From CBDCVN01 sp965223045 (lineage in GTDB: Bacteria; Deinococcota; Deinococci; Deinococcales; Trueperaceae): a stretch of 64,000 nucleotides of DNA. The notes below the pieces were generated by a model that did not search any database, was not told the DNA's origin, and saw only the letters and a program-made list of their open reading frames with translations. The stretch covers positions 2,852,001 to 2,916,000 of the forward strand of contig CBDCVN010000013.1 in NCBI GenBank assembly GCA_965223045.1, in the 5' to 3' direction. The translations under genes were made by a program, and so were the position numbers. Positions 27,307-35,969 of the stretch are shown here, piece after piece (the stretch's first letter is position 1; every line of letters starts with the position of its first letter).

Positions 27307-28110
27307 ATGAAAGTGTGTTTTTTCAGTATTATTTTTTCACTGTTAACACTATTATCTGCTCAAAGTTCGCCCCTAGCAGGTCAAAGTATTACAGTATGTG
27401 GAGACGGTGGTGAATGGCCACCTTATGCCTACTTTGCTCGAGATTCTTCAGGTAACAAAACTACAAATATTGAGGGTTACACTATAGATGTACTTGAGGC
27501 TATTCTTTCAGAAAATAATATTAGTGTAACCTTCGAGCTTCCAGCTTGGGGGCGCTGCTTAGCAAAAGCAGACGAAGGGAAAGAATATCAAATTGCTCTT
27601 GATGCTTCTTACTCTGAGGAGCGTAATCAAACGTATTTATTAACAGATTCATACTATGTTATTACTCCTAAGATATTTTATGCAAAGGAAACTTTTCCTA
27701 ATGGCTTTCCTAGTGTTTCAAATATCGACCAATTGTTTTCTTTAGGTAATATTTGTGGGCTTTTTTCATATAACTATGAAGGTTTTTCTCAAGGAATAGA
27801 AAATTCCAATGTAGATAGGGGTGCCAAAGACTTTTCAGCTTTAGCTGGTAAAACTTTGCGTGGACGTTGTGTTGGATTTCTAGCTCGTTATGAAATTCTT
27901 GTTGGATTCTCTGCATTAGGTCAAGACTACTTGTTGGGTGGACAAGTTGCTGATACAAACTTACCCGGTGCTAAGCCAGATGATTTCTATATGCTCATTT
28001 CAAGAAATTATCAATACTCCAATGAGTTAAAACGTGTTATTGATCAGGGTATACAAAAACTAAAAGAATCTGGTCAATTAGATGAATTTTTGCGGAAGTA
28101 TGTACCTTAG
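27307..28110 (+). CDS. periplasmic solute-binding protein (SBP_bac_3 type)
   Basis: A signal peptide (MKVCFFSIIFSLLTLLSAQ) is followed by an amino-acid-binding-protein fold: ITVCGDGGEWPPYAY, NIEGYTIDVLEAILSENNISVTFE, PAWGRCLAKADEGKEYQIALDASYSEER and a C-terminal helix ELKRVIDQGIQKLKESGQLDEFLRKY. Four cysteines are present. An ATG at 27292 is possible; 27307 gives the cleaner signal sequence. No permease or ATPase is next to it. Instead it precedes a HAMP sensor, so it may feed a signalling pathway and not transport. Confidence 0.85.
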   Translation: MKVCFFSIIFSLLTLLSAQSSPLAGQSITVCGDGGEWPPYAYFARDSSGNKTTNIEGYTIDVLEAILSENNISVTFELPAWGRCLAKADEGKEYQIALDASYSEERNQTYLLTDSYYVITPKIFYAKETFPNGFPSVSNIDQLFSLGNICGLFSYNYEGFSQGIENSNVDRGAKDFSALAGKTLRGRCVGFLARYEILVGFSALGQDYLLGGQVADTNLPGAKPDDFYMLISRNYQYSNELKRVIDQGIQKLKESGQLDEFLRKYVP

Positions 28111-28197
28111 GTAAAAGGTTTTTCTGATCAAATTAAGTTTTGAGAAATATAATTTAGATGAAAGAAGTGATTTTATGAAAGTAAGGTTAATAAAAGT

Positions 28198-29244
28198 ATG
28201 AGTGAGACCTTTGCATCAAATGAAATTAATGAAAAGCTTTTTTTAGCTCAAGAAAAGAAACAAACGGTTGCCATTTCTGTTACAAAAGACACTGGGGGTA
28301 AACGAACTTATGGTCTATTACAAGTTATTCAAGGTAAATTAATTGCTGCAACTTTTGGGCCTTCTAAAGGTCTAGATGCCCTTGAAGCAATAAAAGATTT
28401 GGAAACACCGATCTTATCAGTTGCAGCTGGAGTTTTGCTTAAAGATAAAGATGCCCTATTAAATCCACAAGATGTACCTCTAATGGCAAAAGTGGAAAGA
28501 GCATATTCTCCACCTAGACAAGCAACTGTAAAAGGGATTCGTTGGATTGATAGTATACAAGTTAAAGTTAGTTTTTTTCTAGTACTAATAACCACATTGC
28601 TACTCGCAGCTTTTGGGGCTTATAATTTATTCAATTTTAGAACAAGTTTATTTACTGATTTAGAAACCTTAGCCAATTCATCTGCAAAACAACTTTCCAT
28701 TAATTTAACTTTACCACTTTGGAATTTAGATAAAGAAACAATTGCCAAAGTTATAGAGGCGGAAATGTCAGATGATCGTATTCAGGCTATTATTATTCGT
28801 GATGAAGATGGACAAACTATTTTTGTAGGAAAACAGCGTGATGACAGTTGGGACATTACTGAAGCAAATGATGAGATTACTAATGCAAATGAACTTACTC
28901 TTGCTCAAGAAGAAGTACTCTCTCCACAAGGGGACAGTTCTATAGGAACAGCTGAAATTTATGTCACACCACGTTTTGTTCAAGCAGAAGTGCAGCGTTC
29001 AATTTTAGTTGAGTTGCTACGCACTATCATTCTTAATATTGCCCTAATTCTAGCAGTATCCTTAGTACTTAGAAAACTACTTATTCAGCCAGTTATATCC
29101 TTGACACAGTCAGCAGAAGATTTGAGCAAAGGAAAAAGCGCTAAAATTAATATAACATCAAAAGATGAGATTGGTCGTTTAGCACAGGCTTTTGAACGTT
29201 TAAGGGTAAGTCTTAAAGTTGCTATGAAGCATTTGCAAGATTAG
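28198..29244 (+). CDS. HAMP-domain membrane sensor with N-terminal DUF4388-like module and no output domain
   Basis: Residues 1-115 are cytoplasmic and resemble a DUF4388/PATAN-type module (TYGLLQVIQGKLIAATFGPSKGLDALEAIKD). A membrane helix lies at about 122-145. A periplasmic sensor region (SAKQLSINLTLPLWNLDKETIAKVI, reminiscent of CHASE8-like sensors) runs to ~265, followed by a second helix and a HAMP domain (LIQPVISLTQSAEDLSKGKSAKINITSKDEIGRLAQAFE). The protein ends about 20 residues after HAMP, with no kinase, methyl-accepting or cyclase domain. The signal must pass to a separate protein, possibly the next gene. Confidence 0.8.
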   Translation: MSETFASNEINEKLFLAQEKKQTVAISVTKDTGGKRTYGLLQVIQGKLIAATFGPSKGLDALEAIKDLETPILSVAAGVLLKDKDALLNPQDVPLMAKVERAYSPPRQATVKGIRWIDSIQVKVSFFLVLITTLLLAAFGAYNLFNFRTSLFTDLETLANSSAKQLSINLTLPLWNLDKETIAKVIEAEMSDDRIQAIIIRDEDGQTIFVGKQRDDSWDITEANDEITNANELTLAQEEVLSPQGDSSIGTAEIYVTPRFVQAEVQRSILVELLRTIILNIALILAVSLVLRKLLIQPVISLTQSAEDLSKGKSAKINITSKDEIGRLAQAFERLRVSLKVAMKHLQD

Positions 29245-29268
29245 TTAAGCATTTCGGGAGGTTAGGTC

Positions 29269-29820
29269 TTGTCAAATGATAGAAATTTTGTTTCTCCAGA
29301 ACTTTTAGGGCAAGCATTTAAACAAATTTGTAAGGAAGGTCGCACTGGAATCCTACAAATTATAACTCATAGCAATCAAATACTGACCTTAAGCATTCAA
29401 AATGGTAATATTGCCTCGATAAAATGTAAAACTAAAAACAATAAAGAAGCTTTACAAGAAGTAGGTGCTATACAGTCAGGTAGGTATACCTTTTTGGAAC
29501 GTGCAAATGTTAATGAAATTCCCCTTGGGTTACCTACTAACGATGAAGTTTTACAGTACTTAATAGGTAGCTCAATTACTGTTTCTCCACCTTCTGTACA
29601 AAATAAAGCTAATGAGCAACAATTATCTGATAGTGAGAAAAAACGTTTAAGAGAAGCTTTGGCTGAGTATATTGGACCTATTGCGAGTGTACTATGCAAA
29701 AATATCTTTGCAGAAGAGACAGACCCAGACGCTATTATTGATATGCTAGCAGACTCAATTCCTGATCAAAGTCAGGCTAGAAATTTCAAAATGGAAGCGA
29801 AGCATTTAATAGAGCAATAA
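29269..29820 (+). CDS. DUF4388-type cytoplasmic signalling protein
   Basis: The 183-residue protein has the DUF4388 core GRTGILQIITHSNQILTLSIQNGNIASIKCKTKNNKEALQEV with GRYTFLERA. Its C-terminal ~60 residues (LREALAEYIGPIASVLCKNIF onward, with DPDAIIDMLADSIPD) match a helical tail often found with PATAN/roadblock-type signalling proteins. The TTG start is supported by GGGAGG seven bases upstream. It lies 24 bases after the HAMP gene and shares a DUF4388-like module with it, so the two probably work together. Confidence 0.8.
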   Translation: MSNDRNFVSPELLGQAFKQICKEGRTGILQIITHSNQILTLSIQNGNIASIKCKTKNNKEALQEVGAIQSGRYTFLERANVNEIPLGLPTNDEVLQYLIGSSITVSPPSVQNKANEQQLSDSEKKRLREALAEYIGPIASVLCKNIFAEETDPDAIIDMLADSIPDQSQARNFKMEAKHLIEQ

Positions 29821-30033
29821 AGTAGGAATCCAACATGAACCACCAACTCTTATCTGAATACCACCCCAGCCCCCCATCAACACAAATAACCCAAGTTAAG
29901 AGTTTGACAACTAGAATACTCATAAACTACATAAAGCAGTGAAGATTCGTGTTTTTACCTTATTGCCGAGATTTTTTCCTCACGAGTCCCTGTTATAGAC
30001 CTCATGTGGGTGTTTTTAGAACATCAATATCGT

Positions 30034-30070
30034 GAGTCCTTGGCGTGGCAGCCAAGGCTCAACCCTTTTT
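30034..30070 (+). terminator. rho-independent terminator of the sensor operon
   Basis: CCTTGGC and GCCAAGG pair around GTGGCA (30038-30057), extended by GAG/CTC past a bulge. CAACCCTTTTT follows. It lies between convergent genes, 214 bases after the DUF4388 gene. Confidence 0.8.
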
Positions 30071-30101
30071 ACCTTTTTAATTAGCATCACCAACAAAATG
30101 C

Positions 30102-32660
30102 TTATCTACTTGATTTCGTAACAACGCCTGTTGCCCCATTCATCTCAACAACATCTCCATTTTTAAGCCATGACATAACACCATCTAAAGCAACAATAGC
30201 TGGTATATCCATTTCTCTAGCAACAATAGCTGAGTGCGATAGCAAACTACCTCTTTCTACAAGAATGCCTGCTGCATTAGCAAATAAAGTAATCCAACCC
30301 GGGTCAGTGAACTGAGCGACCATAATCTCTCCAGATTTTAGCTCTGCTTCTCTGGGGTCACTAATGACTCTAACACTTGCTTTGACAATTCCTGGACAAC
30401 AGCCAATTCCTTTGCGTGTATTCAAGCCATTAGTGCCAGCGTCAGATATTTTGCTGAGAGTACTTACTCCTGATTTGAAAGCGTGGTACACAGCACCTTT
30501 TGTTTCAAGCCTATTGGGTGGTGAAGGCAATGACTTAAAATATTCCTGCTGCTCTTTGCGTAAGGCCACTAATTTACTTAGATCATAAGTTGTGAGGGTA
30601 CCTTCAACAAAACCCGTAACCTCTGGCACTTCTAAAAAGAAAATCTCTCTTGGATCATTAATATAACCCAAATCATGCAAACGTTTACCTATCTCAAGGA
30701 AGATTTTCCTGACACGCCCAAATAAACGGGTACGCTCAAAGCGTAGATTTTCCCTATCACGAACTCTTGATTTAGCCCATTTTACAGTGCTACTTATAAA
30801 GTACTTTTGAATGGGGTTGACTTTTAAAGAGGCCAACTTTTCTTTTGGATTTGCTTCTTCTATAACTTTTTTAGGATTAGGTCTTCGTGCCATATACCCT
30901 ATTGCCATTAGTAGGCTCGAGGGATCATCGTGCAAGGTAGGACTTTCTAATTTAAGCTCCTGCAAACAACGATCACCAAATTTCTCAAGATGAGCCTCAT
31001 ATAAATTCTTAAGTTCTAAGTTATCCTCTATTGCTGCAAGCGCATCCTTTGTTTTTCCTGAAATCAAAACCTCCACCAAATCACTATCATCAGAAGCAAT
31101 TTCTGCCATAGCTTGTATGCGTCTTGCTGGCTCAGCACTAATTATGTCCCCCTGGCCAATCATAATGTCATTATGGAGTGCCAACCCTTCTTCCCCAGCA
31201 TATTTCTCTAGTAGCTTGCGTGATATGCCAAAGGCCATCATACAGAAAAAGTCATTTACTAGGGGGGCATCCCACTTATTTAGTAGTTTTTGCTCGAGCT
31301 TACGATACTCTAAAGCCAATTTATCTAGTGGCAAATCTTGAAGGGTCTCCCCTGTTTCTGCTAAAGCATAATTAAGCCGCCTATAATATAGCCTTATGTT
31401 TCTTGGCAGCATCAAATGATTTATGACTAAACCAATTACCGTTTTTCCAAAATTTAAAGTATCAATAATTCTATCAACTAAATTTGGTTTGCTAGGAACA
31501 ATAGCATTAATCAGTTCTTCTGGCAGGGGCTCTTTTACTCCCATCATCTGTTCCATGAATTTTTGATTCATCTTAAAACCCGGGAACAGTGCTAGAACAC
31601 GGTACCAGCTTAGTAAATTATAATAAACATGGCCATTTACAAAACCTAGCATATTACGGAAAATATTATTCTCTCGCTTTATCTCCTTACGTGAAACTCC
31701 CATTATCTTGCAAAACTGTATGTAAACATGCTCATAAATATAACGAGCAAAAGAAAAGGTAAGTGGTGAGGTAACACCACTGTAACTTTCTACTATGTTA
31801 CTATTATCCCAAATAATCCTATTATTTCCAGCAAGAGAAGGGTTTTTTAAGCTGGTGATAGGGCGGGCCTGTAAAAGAAATAATTTACCGTCTTGTATGG
31901 CCCATTCAATGTCTTGAGGTACCTTGAAATGCTTTTCTACTTTTAGCAACAAACCAACTATTTCCTGAATTACCTCCTCTTTTAGAATGCTAGATTGGCC
32001 TATCAAGTCCTGTTTTTTTACAGTGCCATCCCTGCCAGTATAATAGATATCCCCATTAACTTTACCTGACACTAGTTCATCTGCCAAACCTTGTACTGCA
32101 TTAATTACACATGTATCTTGATCTGCTGAAACAGGATCAACGCTAAATGCAACCCCTGCTACATCTGCCTGTACCATGCGCTGTACAACTACGGCTGGTA
32201 CCCAATTTTCATCATCTCCATTAGTAACTTGGCGATATTGTCTGACATGTTCTGTGAAGGCCGAGTTCCATACCTCACGAACCTTATTAATTACACCTTC
32301 AGAAGGGACGTTCAAAAAGCTCTCGAGCTGACCAGCAAATGACGCACTAGCCCCATCTTCTGATGTTGCAGAGGAGCGCACTGCAAATAGGGATTTTTTT
32401 GTTAGCTCGAGCTGTAACAAACTATCTTCAATAACCTTGGCTACAGAATCTTGTATAAGTATTTCCCCTAAAGGCTCATTATTAGACATTTTTTGCTTTT
32501 GAAAGCTAGATAGGCAATCAATAAAAGCCTGTGGTGTAACTACAAACCACTTGGGAATAGGGAATTTAACATCAAGTTCAGCCAGTGCAGCGGCCTTACC
32601 ACCCATCGCCATACGATCTGCTTCATCACCAGGTGTTAGTATATACTTTATCCCAGCCAT
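30102..32660 (-). CDS. PEP-synthase-like / rifampicin-phosphotransferase-like phosphotransferase
   Basis: The 852-residue protein is in three parts. The N-terminal ATP-grasp PPDK_N domain spans ~1-280 (GGKAAALAELDVKFPIPKWFVV, FAVRSSATSEDGASASFAGQ, QDIEWAIQDGKLFLLQARPIT). A middle domain (~285-740) starts IIWDNSNIVESYSGVTSPLTF. A swivelling phosphohistidine domain closes it (GSLLSHSAIVAREMDIPAIVAL, with the phospho-acceptor His). The PEP-binding TIM barrel of true PEP synthase is missing, as in Rph antibiotic kinases. It should phosphorylate a small molecule with the beta-phosphate of ATP; substrate unknown. It overlaps the ubiA-like gene by 13 bases, so the pair is coupled. Confidence 0.88.
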   Translation of the reverse strand: MAGIKYILTPGDEADRMAMGGKAAALAELDVKFPIPKWFVVTPQAFIDCLSSFQKQKMSNNEPLGEILIQDSVAKVIEDSLLQLELTKKSLFAVRSSATSEDGASASFAGQLESFLNVPSEGVINKVREVWNSAFTEHVRQYRQVTNGDDENWVPAVVVQRMVQADVAGVAFSVDPVSADQDTCVINAVQGLADELVSGKVNGDIYYTGRDGTVKKQDLIGQSSILKEEVIQEIVGLLLKVEKHFKVPQDIEWAIQDGKLFLLQARPITSLKNPSLAGNNRIIWDNSNIVESYSGVTSPLTFSFARYIYEHVYIQFCKIMGVSRKEIKRENNIFRNMLGFVNGHVYYNLLSWYRVLALFPGFKMNQKFMEQMMGVKEPLPEELINAIVPSKPNLVDRIIDTLNFGKTVIGLVINHLMLPRNIRLYYRRLNYALAETGETLQDLPLDKLALEYRKLEQKLLNKWDAPLVNDFFCMMAFGISRKLLEKYAGEEGLALHNDIMIGQGDIISAEPARRIQAMAEIASDDSDLVEVLISGKTKDALAAIEDNLELKNLYEAHLEKFGDRCLQELKLESPTLHDDPSSLLMAIGYMARRPNPKKVIEEANPKEKLASLKVNPIQKYFISSTVKWAKSRVRDRENLRFERTRLFGRVRKIFLEIGKRLHDLGYINDPREIFFLEVPEVTGFVEGTLTTYDLSKLVALRKEQQEYFKSLPSPPNRLETKGAVYHAFKSGVSTLSKISDAGTNGLNTRKGIGCCPGIVKASVRVISDPREAELKSGEIMVAQFTDPGWITLFANAAGILVERGSLLSHSAIVAREMDIPAIVALDGVMSWLKNGDVVEMNGATGVVTKSSR

Positions 32661-33580
32661 AACTTATATCCTAAGGGTATAATTCCAAGTATTAAGTAGA
32701 GTCCTACAACCCAAATACCCGAAAAATTTTCTAACCTTTTAGCTAGTGTAGGTGTTGGCCCATGTATAAACTTTAAAGCCAAGGAACTTGCTATAAGTGC
32801 AAGAACCGCCAGCAAGATAAACACAGGAAAAAAGAACTGTATTTGCTGAGATAATATACAAGCACAAACAAATGATGCAGCTAGCGCTCCAAGCCATGCT
32901 AAAATCGCTCTCTGGATACCCCAATCCGAGCTATAGCTTTCTACTCCTTGAATTTCTTGTTCAGGTGCCCAAGTTTTGCGCCCAACCTCTATTACTACAC
33001 CATTTAAAAAGCTCACTATCAAAAACCAAATTAGGCCATGAGGAGGGGACATACTAAACTGCAACCAATCACATGCTGTAGCAAATAAATCAATTAGTGG
33101 CATTATTAGCATATGTGTCCAGAGGTAAGCAAGAGGGTGTTTCTTTAGCCAGTTTGGTACAAAAAATTCAAAACCCATTAACACCATATACAACCAAACC
33201 AAAATAAGCAAAAAGGTTAAAGGGGGATATAGTTGATAGGTTAAGAATAGTTGAATAATGACGCAAACAATGCCTAGCCACTTAAGCTCACTAAGACTCA
33301 CCAAACCCCGTGACACTGGTCTTTCAGGTCTATATTTGGCATCATTTTCATAGTCTTTGAATTCATCAGCGATGCGAAGCTGTAAGAAGAAGAGAAATAA
33401 GCACACAAAGGCAGTTATACTTACTTGCCAACCCGGCCATGCAATGCTGCCTCGTAACAGAGAAGAAAGGCAAACTGCACTAAAGCTGAAAGAAGCAATT
33501 AGGATGCCATGTTTAAGAACTGGAAATCTTTCACTTTGGTAGGTCCATAGTCTTTTTAGTAAATTATCTGTTTCAGCCAC
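32648..33580 (-). CDS. UbiA-family prenyltransferase
   Basis: The 310-residue protein has about eight membrane helices. The first Asp-rich motif is in LRIADEFKDYENDAKYRPERPVSRGLVS, a UbiA DxxxD variant. The second polar motif is weaker (VIEVGRKTWAPEQEIQGVESYSSDWG). UbiA enzymes attach polyprenyl groups to aromatic or head-group acceptors in the membrane. The acceptor here is unknown. The translational overlap with the PEP-synthase-like enzyme suggests the phosphotransferase acts on the same metabolite. Confidence 0.85.
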   Translation of the reverse strand: MAETDNLLKRLWTYQSERFPVLKHGILIASFSFSAVCLSSLLRGSIAWPGWQVSITAFVCLFLFFLQLRIADEFKDYENDAKYRPERPVSRGLVSLSELKWLGIVCVIIQLFLTYQLYPPLTFLLILVWLYMVLMGFEFFVPNWLKKHPLAYLWTHMLIMPLIDLFATACDWLQFSMSPPHGLIWFLIVSFLNGVVIEVGRKTWAPEQEIQGVESYSSDWGIQRAILAWLGALAASFVCACILSQQIQFFFPVFILLAVLALIASSLALKFIHGPTPTLAKRLENFSGIWVVGLYLILGIIPLGYKLWLG

Positions 33581-33586
33581 AGACTA

Positions 33587-33739
33587 TTATAACACTAGCC
33601 TTTTATTTGCAATTTCATAAGCATCTTTCTTATTACCTTCTTTACAAATACCAATAACAACGACCAGCACTATACTTTCAGTGGTATAAATATCGTAGAC
33701 AATTCTACAACGTTGTCCAACAACCCTTCTTAGCTCTGT
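33587..33739 (-). pseudogene. C-terminal remnant of a RelE/ParE-like toxin
   Basis: Reading the minus strand towards the stop at 33587 gives ELRRVVGQRCRIVYDIYTTE, then SIVLVVVIGICKEGNKKDAYE. This resembles the last strands of RelE-family toxins (…G.YRIVYEI…V.V..IGHR…). No start codon or N-terminal half exists: the upstream sequence turns into the first CRISPR repeat at 33738. No antitoxin is seen. Confidence 0.5.
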
Positions 33740-34098
33740 TGCAATTCCTTATAGGTAGACTAAAAACGGAAATCCCCGTTGCATCCCCCAGTCTCCAGTC
33801 CATATCGCAATTCCTTATAGGTACGCTAAAAACGCAAGAGCATAGTAGAAATAGAAGAGTGCATAGCAGAGTTTCAATTCCTGATAGGTACGCTAAAAAC
33901 ATCCTCAATCAAATTTGGATGAAAAAAATGAACAGTTTCAATTCCTTATAGGTACGTTAGGAAACCAATGTGGGCGATACTATTTACTAGGATAGTGGAG
34001 AAGTTTCAATTCCTTATAGGTAAGCTAAAAACCACTTGCAATAAATCCGCTCTGCTTAAAGCTTGTAGGTTTCAATTCCTTATAGGTACGCTAAAAAC
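33738..34098 (-). CRISPR. small orphan CRISPR array: 6 repeats, 5 spacers
   Basis: The 30-base repeats begin GTTTCAATTCC and end GCTAAAAAC on the plus strand; on the minus strand they end in ATTGAAAC, the usual 3' handle of type I-B/III repeats. Repeats start at 33738, 33804, 33871, 33935, 34003 and 34069. Spacers are 34-37 bases. The repeats at 33738 and 33804 have altered first bases, and 33935 has an insertion and changes. With minus-strand transcription the degenerate repeats are leader-distal, as expected. No cas gene is in the window. Confidence 0.93.
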
Positions 34099-34288
34099 AC
34101 ATTTACTCGAGCAAGCAAAATAAAACTCTATAAAATCTGGCATTTACACTGTCTAAAAAAGGCAATCACCTGATTTGTTAACCTGTGTCGCTCTCCCGTA
34201 ATTTTTACAGTATTGGACATCGACACACTTTGAAAGAAAATCATCTGGTTCATTCACTTTAATCCCTAGAAAAGACTTATGCAAGGCT
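34099..34288 (-). promoter_or_regulatory. probable CRISPR leader region
   Basis: This AT-rich 190 bases borders the intact-repeat end of the array. With the repeat orientation inferred above it would be the leader, lying between the array and the stop of the VWA gene. A short overlapping open frame here is judged non-coding. No promoter could be pinned down. Confidence 0.4.
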
Positions 34289-35917
34289 TTATTTCCTTTT
34301 CCTCGAGCGCAAAAACCACTCGAGCACCAAAAATCCCAAGGCACCCGCAAGCAACCAAAATTCTAGAGCAATCTCACTTTCTGTCAAAACAACTTCTTGA
34401 CTTGCTTCGTTTCTAACTAGGCTTAAATCCATGGGAACTAAACGTGACTCTGACACACTTAGCAAGCTAGTACTATGATTCACACCATCTAGATTGTAAA
34501 TACCTATATTATAAACCCTGTCATCTTCAATAACTTGATTATTAAATAGCGCAGCCTTTGCTGATAATGCTTCTCCTAAAAGCAAATGCCCATCTTGCTC
34601 AAACTGACGCATGATATTAGTTATTAGTATGGGAAAAGCATGGCGATACCTAAGACTACTTTGGCTAGGATGAAAGTTTAAAGCGACTATAGTTGCTTTT
34701 GGCGTACTAGCGTAAAAAATAGCTGGGCTTAGGTCCTCTGTACGGGCCAGGACTTGCCAGTTGCTTTCTGGGGTGAGATTGGCAAGGCTAACAGTGATAT
34801 TGGTTAAATCCACAAAGCGTAATAGGGGGTGAATTCTGTCCCAATCAACTATTTTTTGGGTAGGCTGAAGGCTTTGCTTTGTATAGAGAAAATAATTCCC
34901 TTTCTCTAAGCTCGAGCTGTCAAGGGAGTCACTTGAGGTTACTAACACATCATAAACACCACTAATACGCCTAGAAGAACGTACTTTGAGATTAGGAATA
35001 GCAGTAATTGCTTTCTCAATAAGATTTTCAGGTGGGCTTATAAGTACCCGCAATTGTTTATGTTCTAAGAAAACTTCATCATCAAGGTCAAGCCCATCCC
35101 AATTAGGTGCTTCTATATAAGCACGATAAGTACCCTCTTCACCTCCTACAGGCAAAAAAATATGTATTTGATCTTGTGAAGGTACCAAAATCGTACTTTG
35201 AGCAATTATTTTATTTTTATGTTGAATACGCAAGGCTAATTCATGAGGGCGAAGACTAGTATTTAATACTGAGATGAGTGCTTGATTACCTTCTAGTTTA
35301 AAGTTAGTGATGCCTATGTTTTGTGCATCACCAGTAATTGGATGAAAATTAACCTTTAGGTTCTCAGGAGGTAAGCTATCACTAAAAAGATGTATCTCGG
35401 CTTTTGGAGCAATAGACTTAGCTAAATTAATACTCCTGCTGATATCAGCATGTACATCAGCAGGTTTTAAAGCTTGCAAAGCATCTCTCAGATCAGAGCG
35501 ATTATCAGTAAGCTCTTGTACTACTGTAGAATCTAGCCCTGCCCTTATTAAAGCAATTTGCCCTGCACCTTTAAATAAATCTTCGGCTTGAACTATAGCT
35601 CTAGCTAACCTTTGACCTTCGCTATCTCGAGCTGCCATACTAGCTGAAGTATCTATGATTATCACGCGATCTAAAGCTTCTATAGTTAACCTTGGTTGAG
35701 CTAGGGCTAAAGCTATGAGTGCTATAAATAATATTTGTAATAGTAGTAACCATGTATTGGCAAAATGTTTTCTCTTGTTTGCTAAACTCTTAGCTCTACG
35801 CCACAGAAATATCGCTGAGACTTGTTTTTTTTGACGGCTCGAGCGCACAAAGTGTAGAGCTATTACAATAGGGATACCAAGAAGAAGCCATAGAAAACTA
35901 GTAGCTAAGAAGGTCAT
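34289..35917 (-). CDS. BatA/VWA-domain membrane protein
   Basis: The 542-residue protein has the BatA N-terminal pattern: membrane helix LATSFLWLLLGIPIVIALHF, basic loop RSSRQKKQVSAIFLWRR, second helix LLLLQILFIALIALALAQPRL. A von Willebrand A domain follows with a MIDAS start DTSASM (about residue 89). A long beta-rich extracytoplasmic part and a final helix (EFWLLAGALGFLVLEWFL) end in RSRKRK. Such proteins occur in MoxR/Bat systems, but no MoxR ATPase is adjacent. Function is unassigned. Confidence 0.85.
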   Translation of the reverse strand: MTFLATSFLWLLLGIPIVIALHFVRSSRQKKQVSAIFLWRRAKSLANKRKHFANTWLLLLQILFIALIALALAQPRLTIEALDRVIIIDTSASMAARDSEGQRLARAIVQAEDLFKGAGQIALIRAGLDSTVVQELTDNRSDLRDALQALKPADVHADISRSINLAKSIAPKAEIHLFSDSLPPENLKVNFHPITGDAQNIGITNFKLEGNQALISVLNTSLRPHELALRIQHKNKIIAQSTILVPSQDQIHIFLPVGGEEGTYRAYIEAPNWDGLDLDDEVFLEHKQLRVLISPPENLIEKAITAIPNLKVRSSRRISGVYDVLVTSSDSLDSSSLEKGNYFLYTKQSLQPTQKIVDWDRIHPLLRFVDLTNITVSLANLTPESNWQVLARTEDLSPAIFYASTPKATIVALNFHPSQSSLRYRHAFPILITNIMRQFEQDGHLLLGEALSAKAALFNNQVIEDDRVYNIGIYNLDGVNHSTSLLSVSESRLVPMDLSLVRNEASQEVVLTESEIALEFWLLAGALGFLVLEWFLRSRKRK

Positions 35918-35969
35918 AAACTCTAATGCTATAATAACTTAGCAAGCTTATTTTAAGCTTGTAGTAATC

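Noticed and set aside
33705..33951. Short open frames across the CRISPR array on both strands
   Set aside because: They translate the repeats themselves (recurring SVPIRNC or QFLIG peptides) and are artefacts of the array.
34153..34350. 65-residue open frame on the minus strand between the CRISPR array and the VWA gene
   Set aside because: It overlaps the end of the VWA gene in another frame, has no family features, and occupies the likely CRISPR leader.
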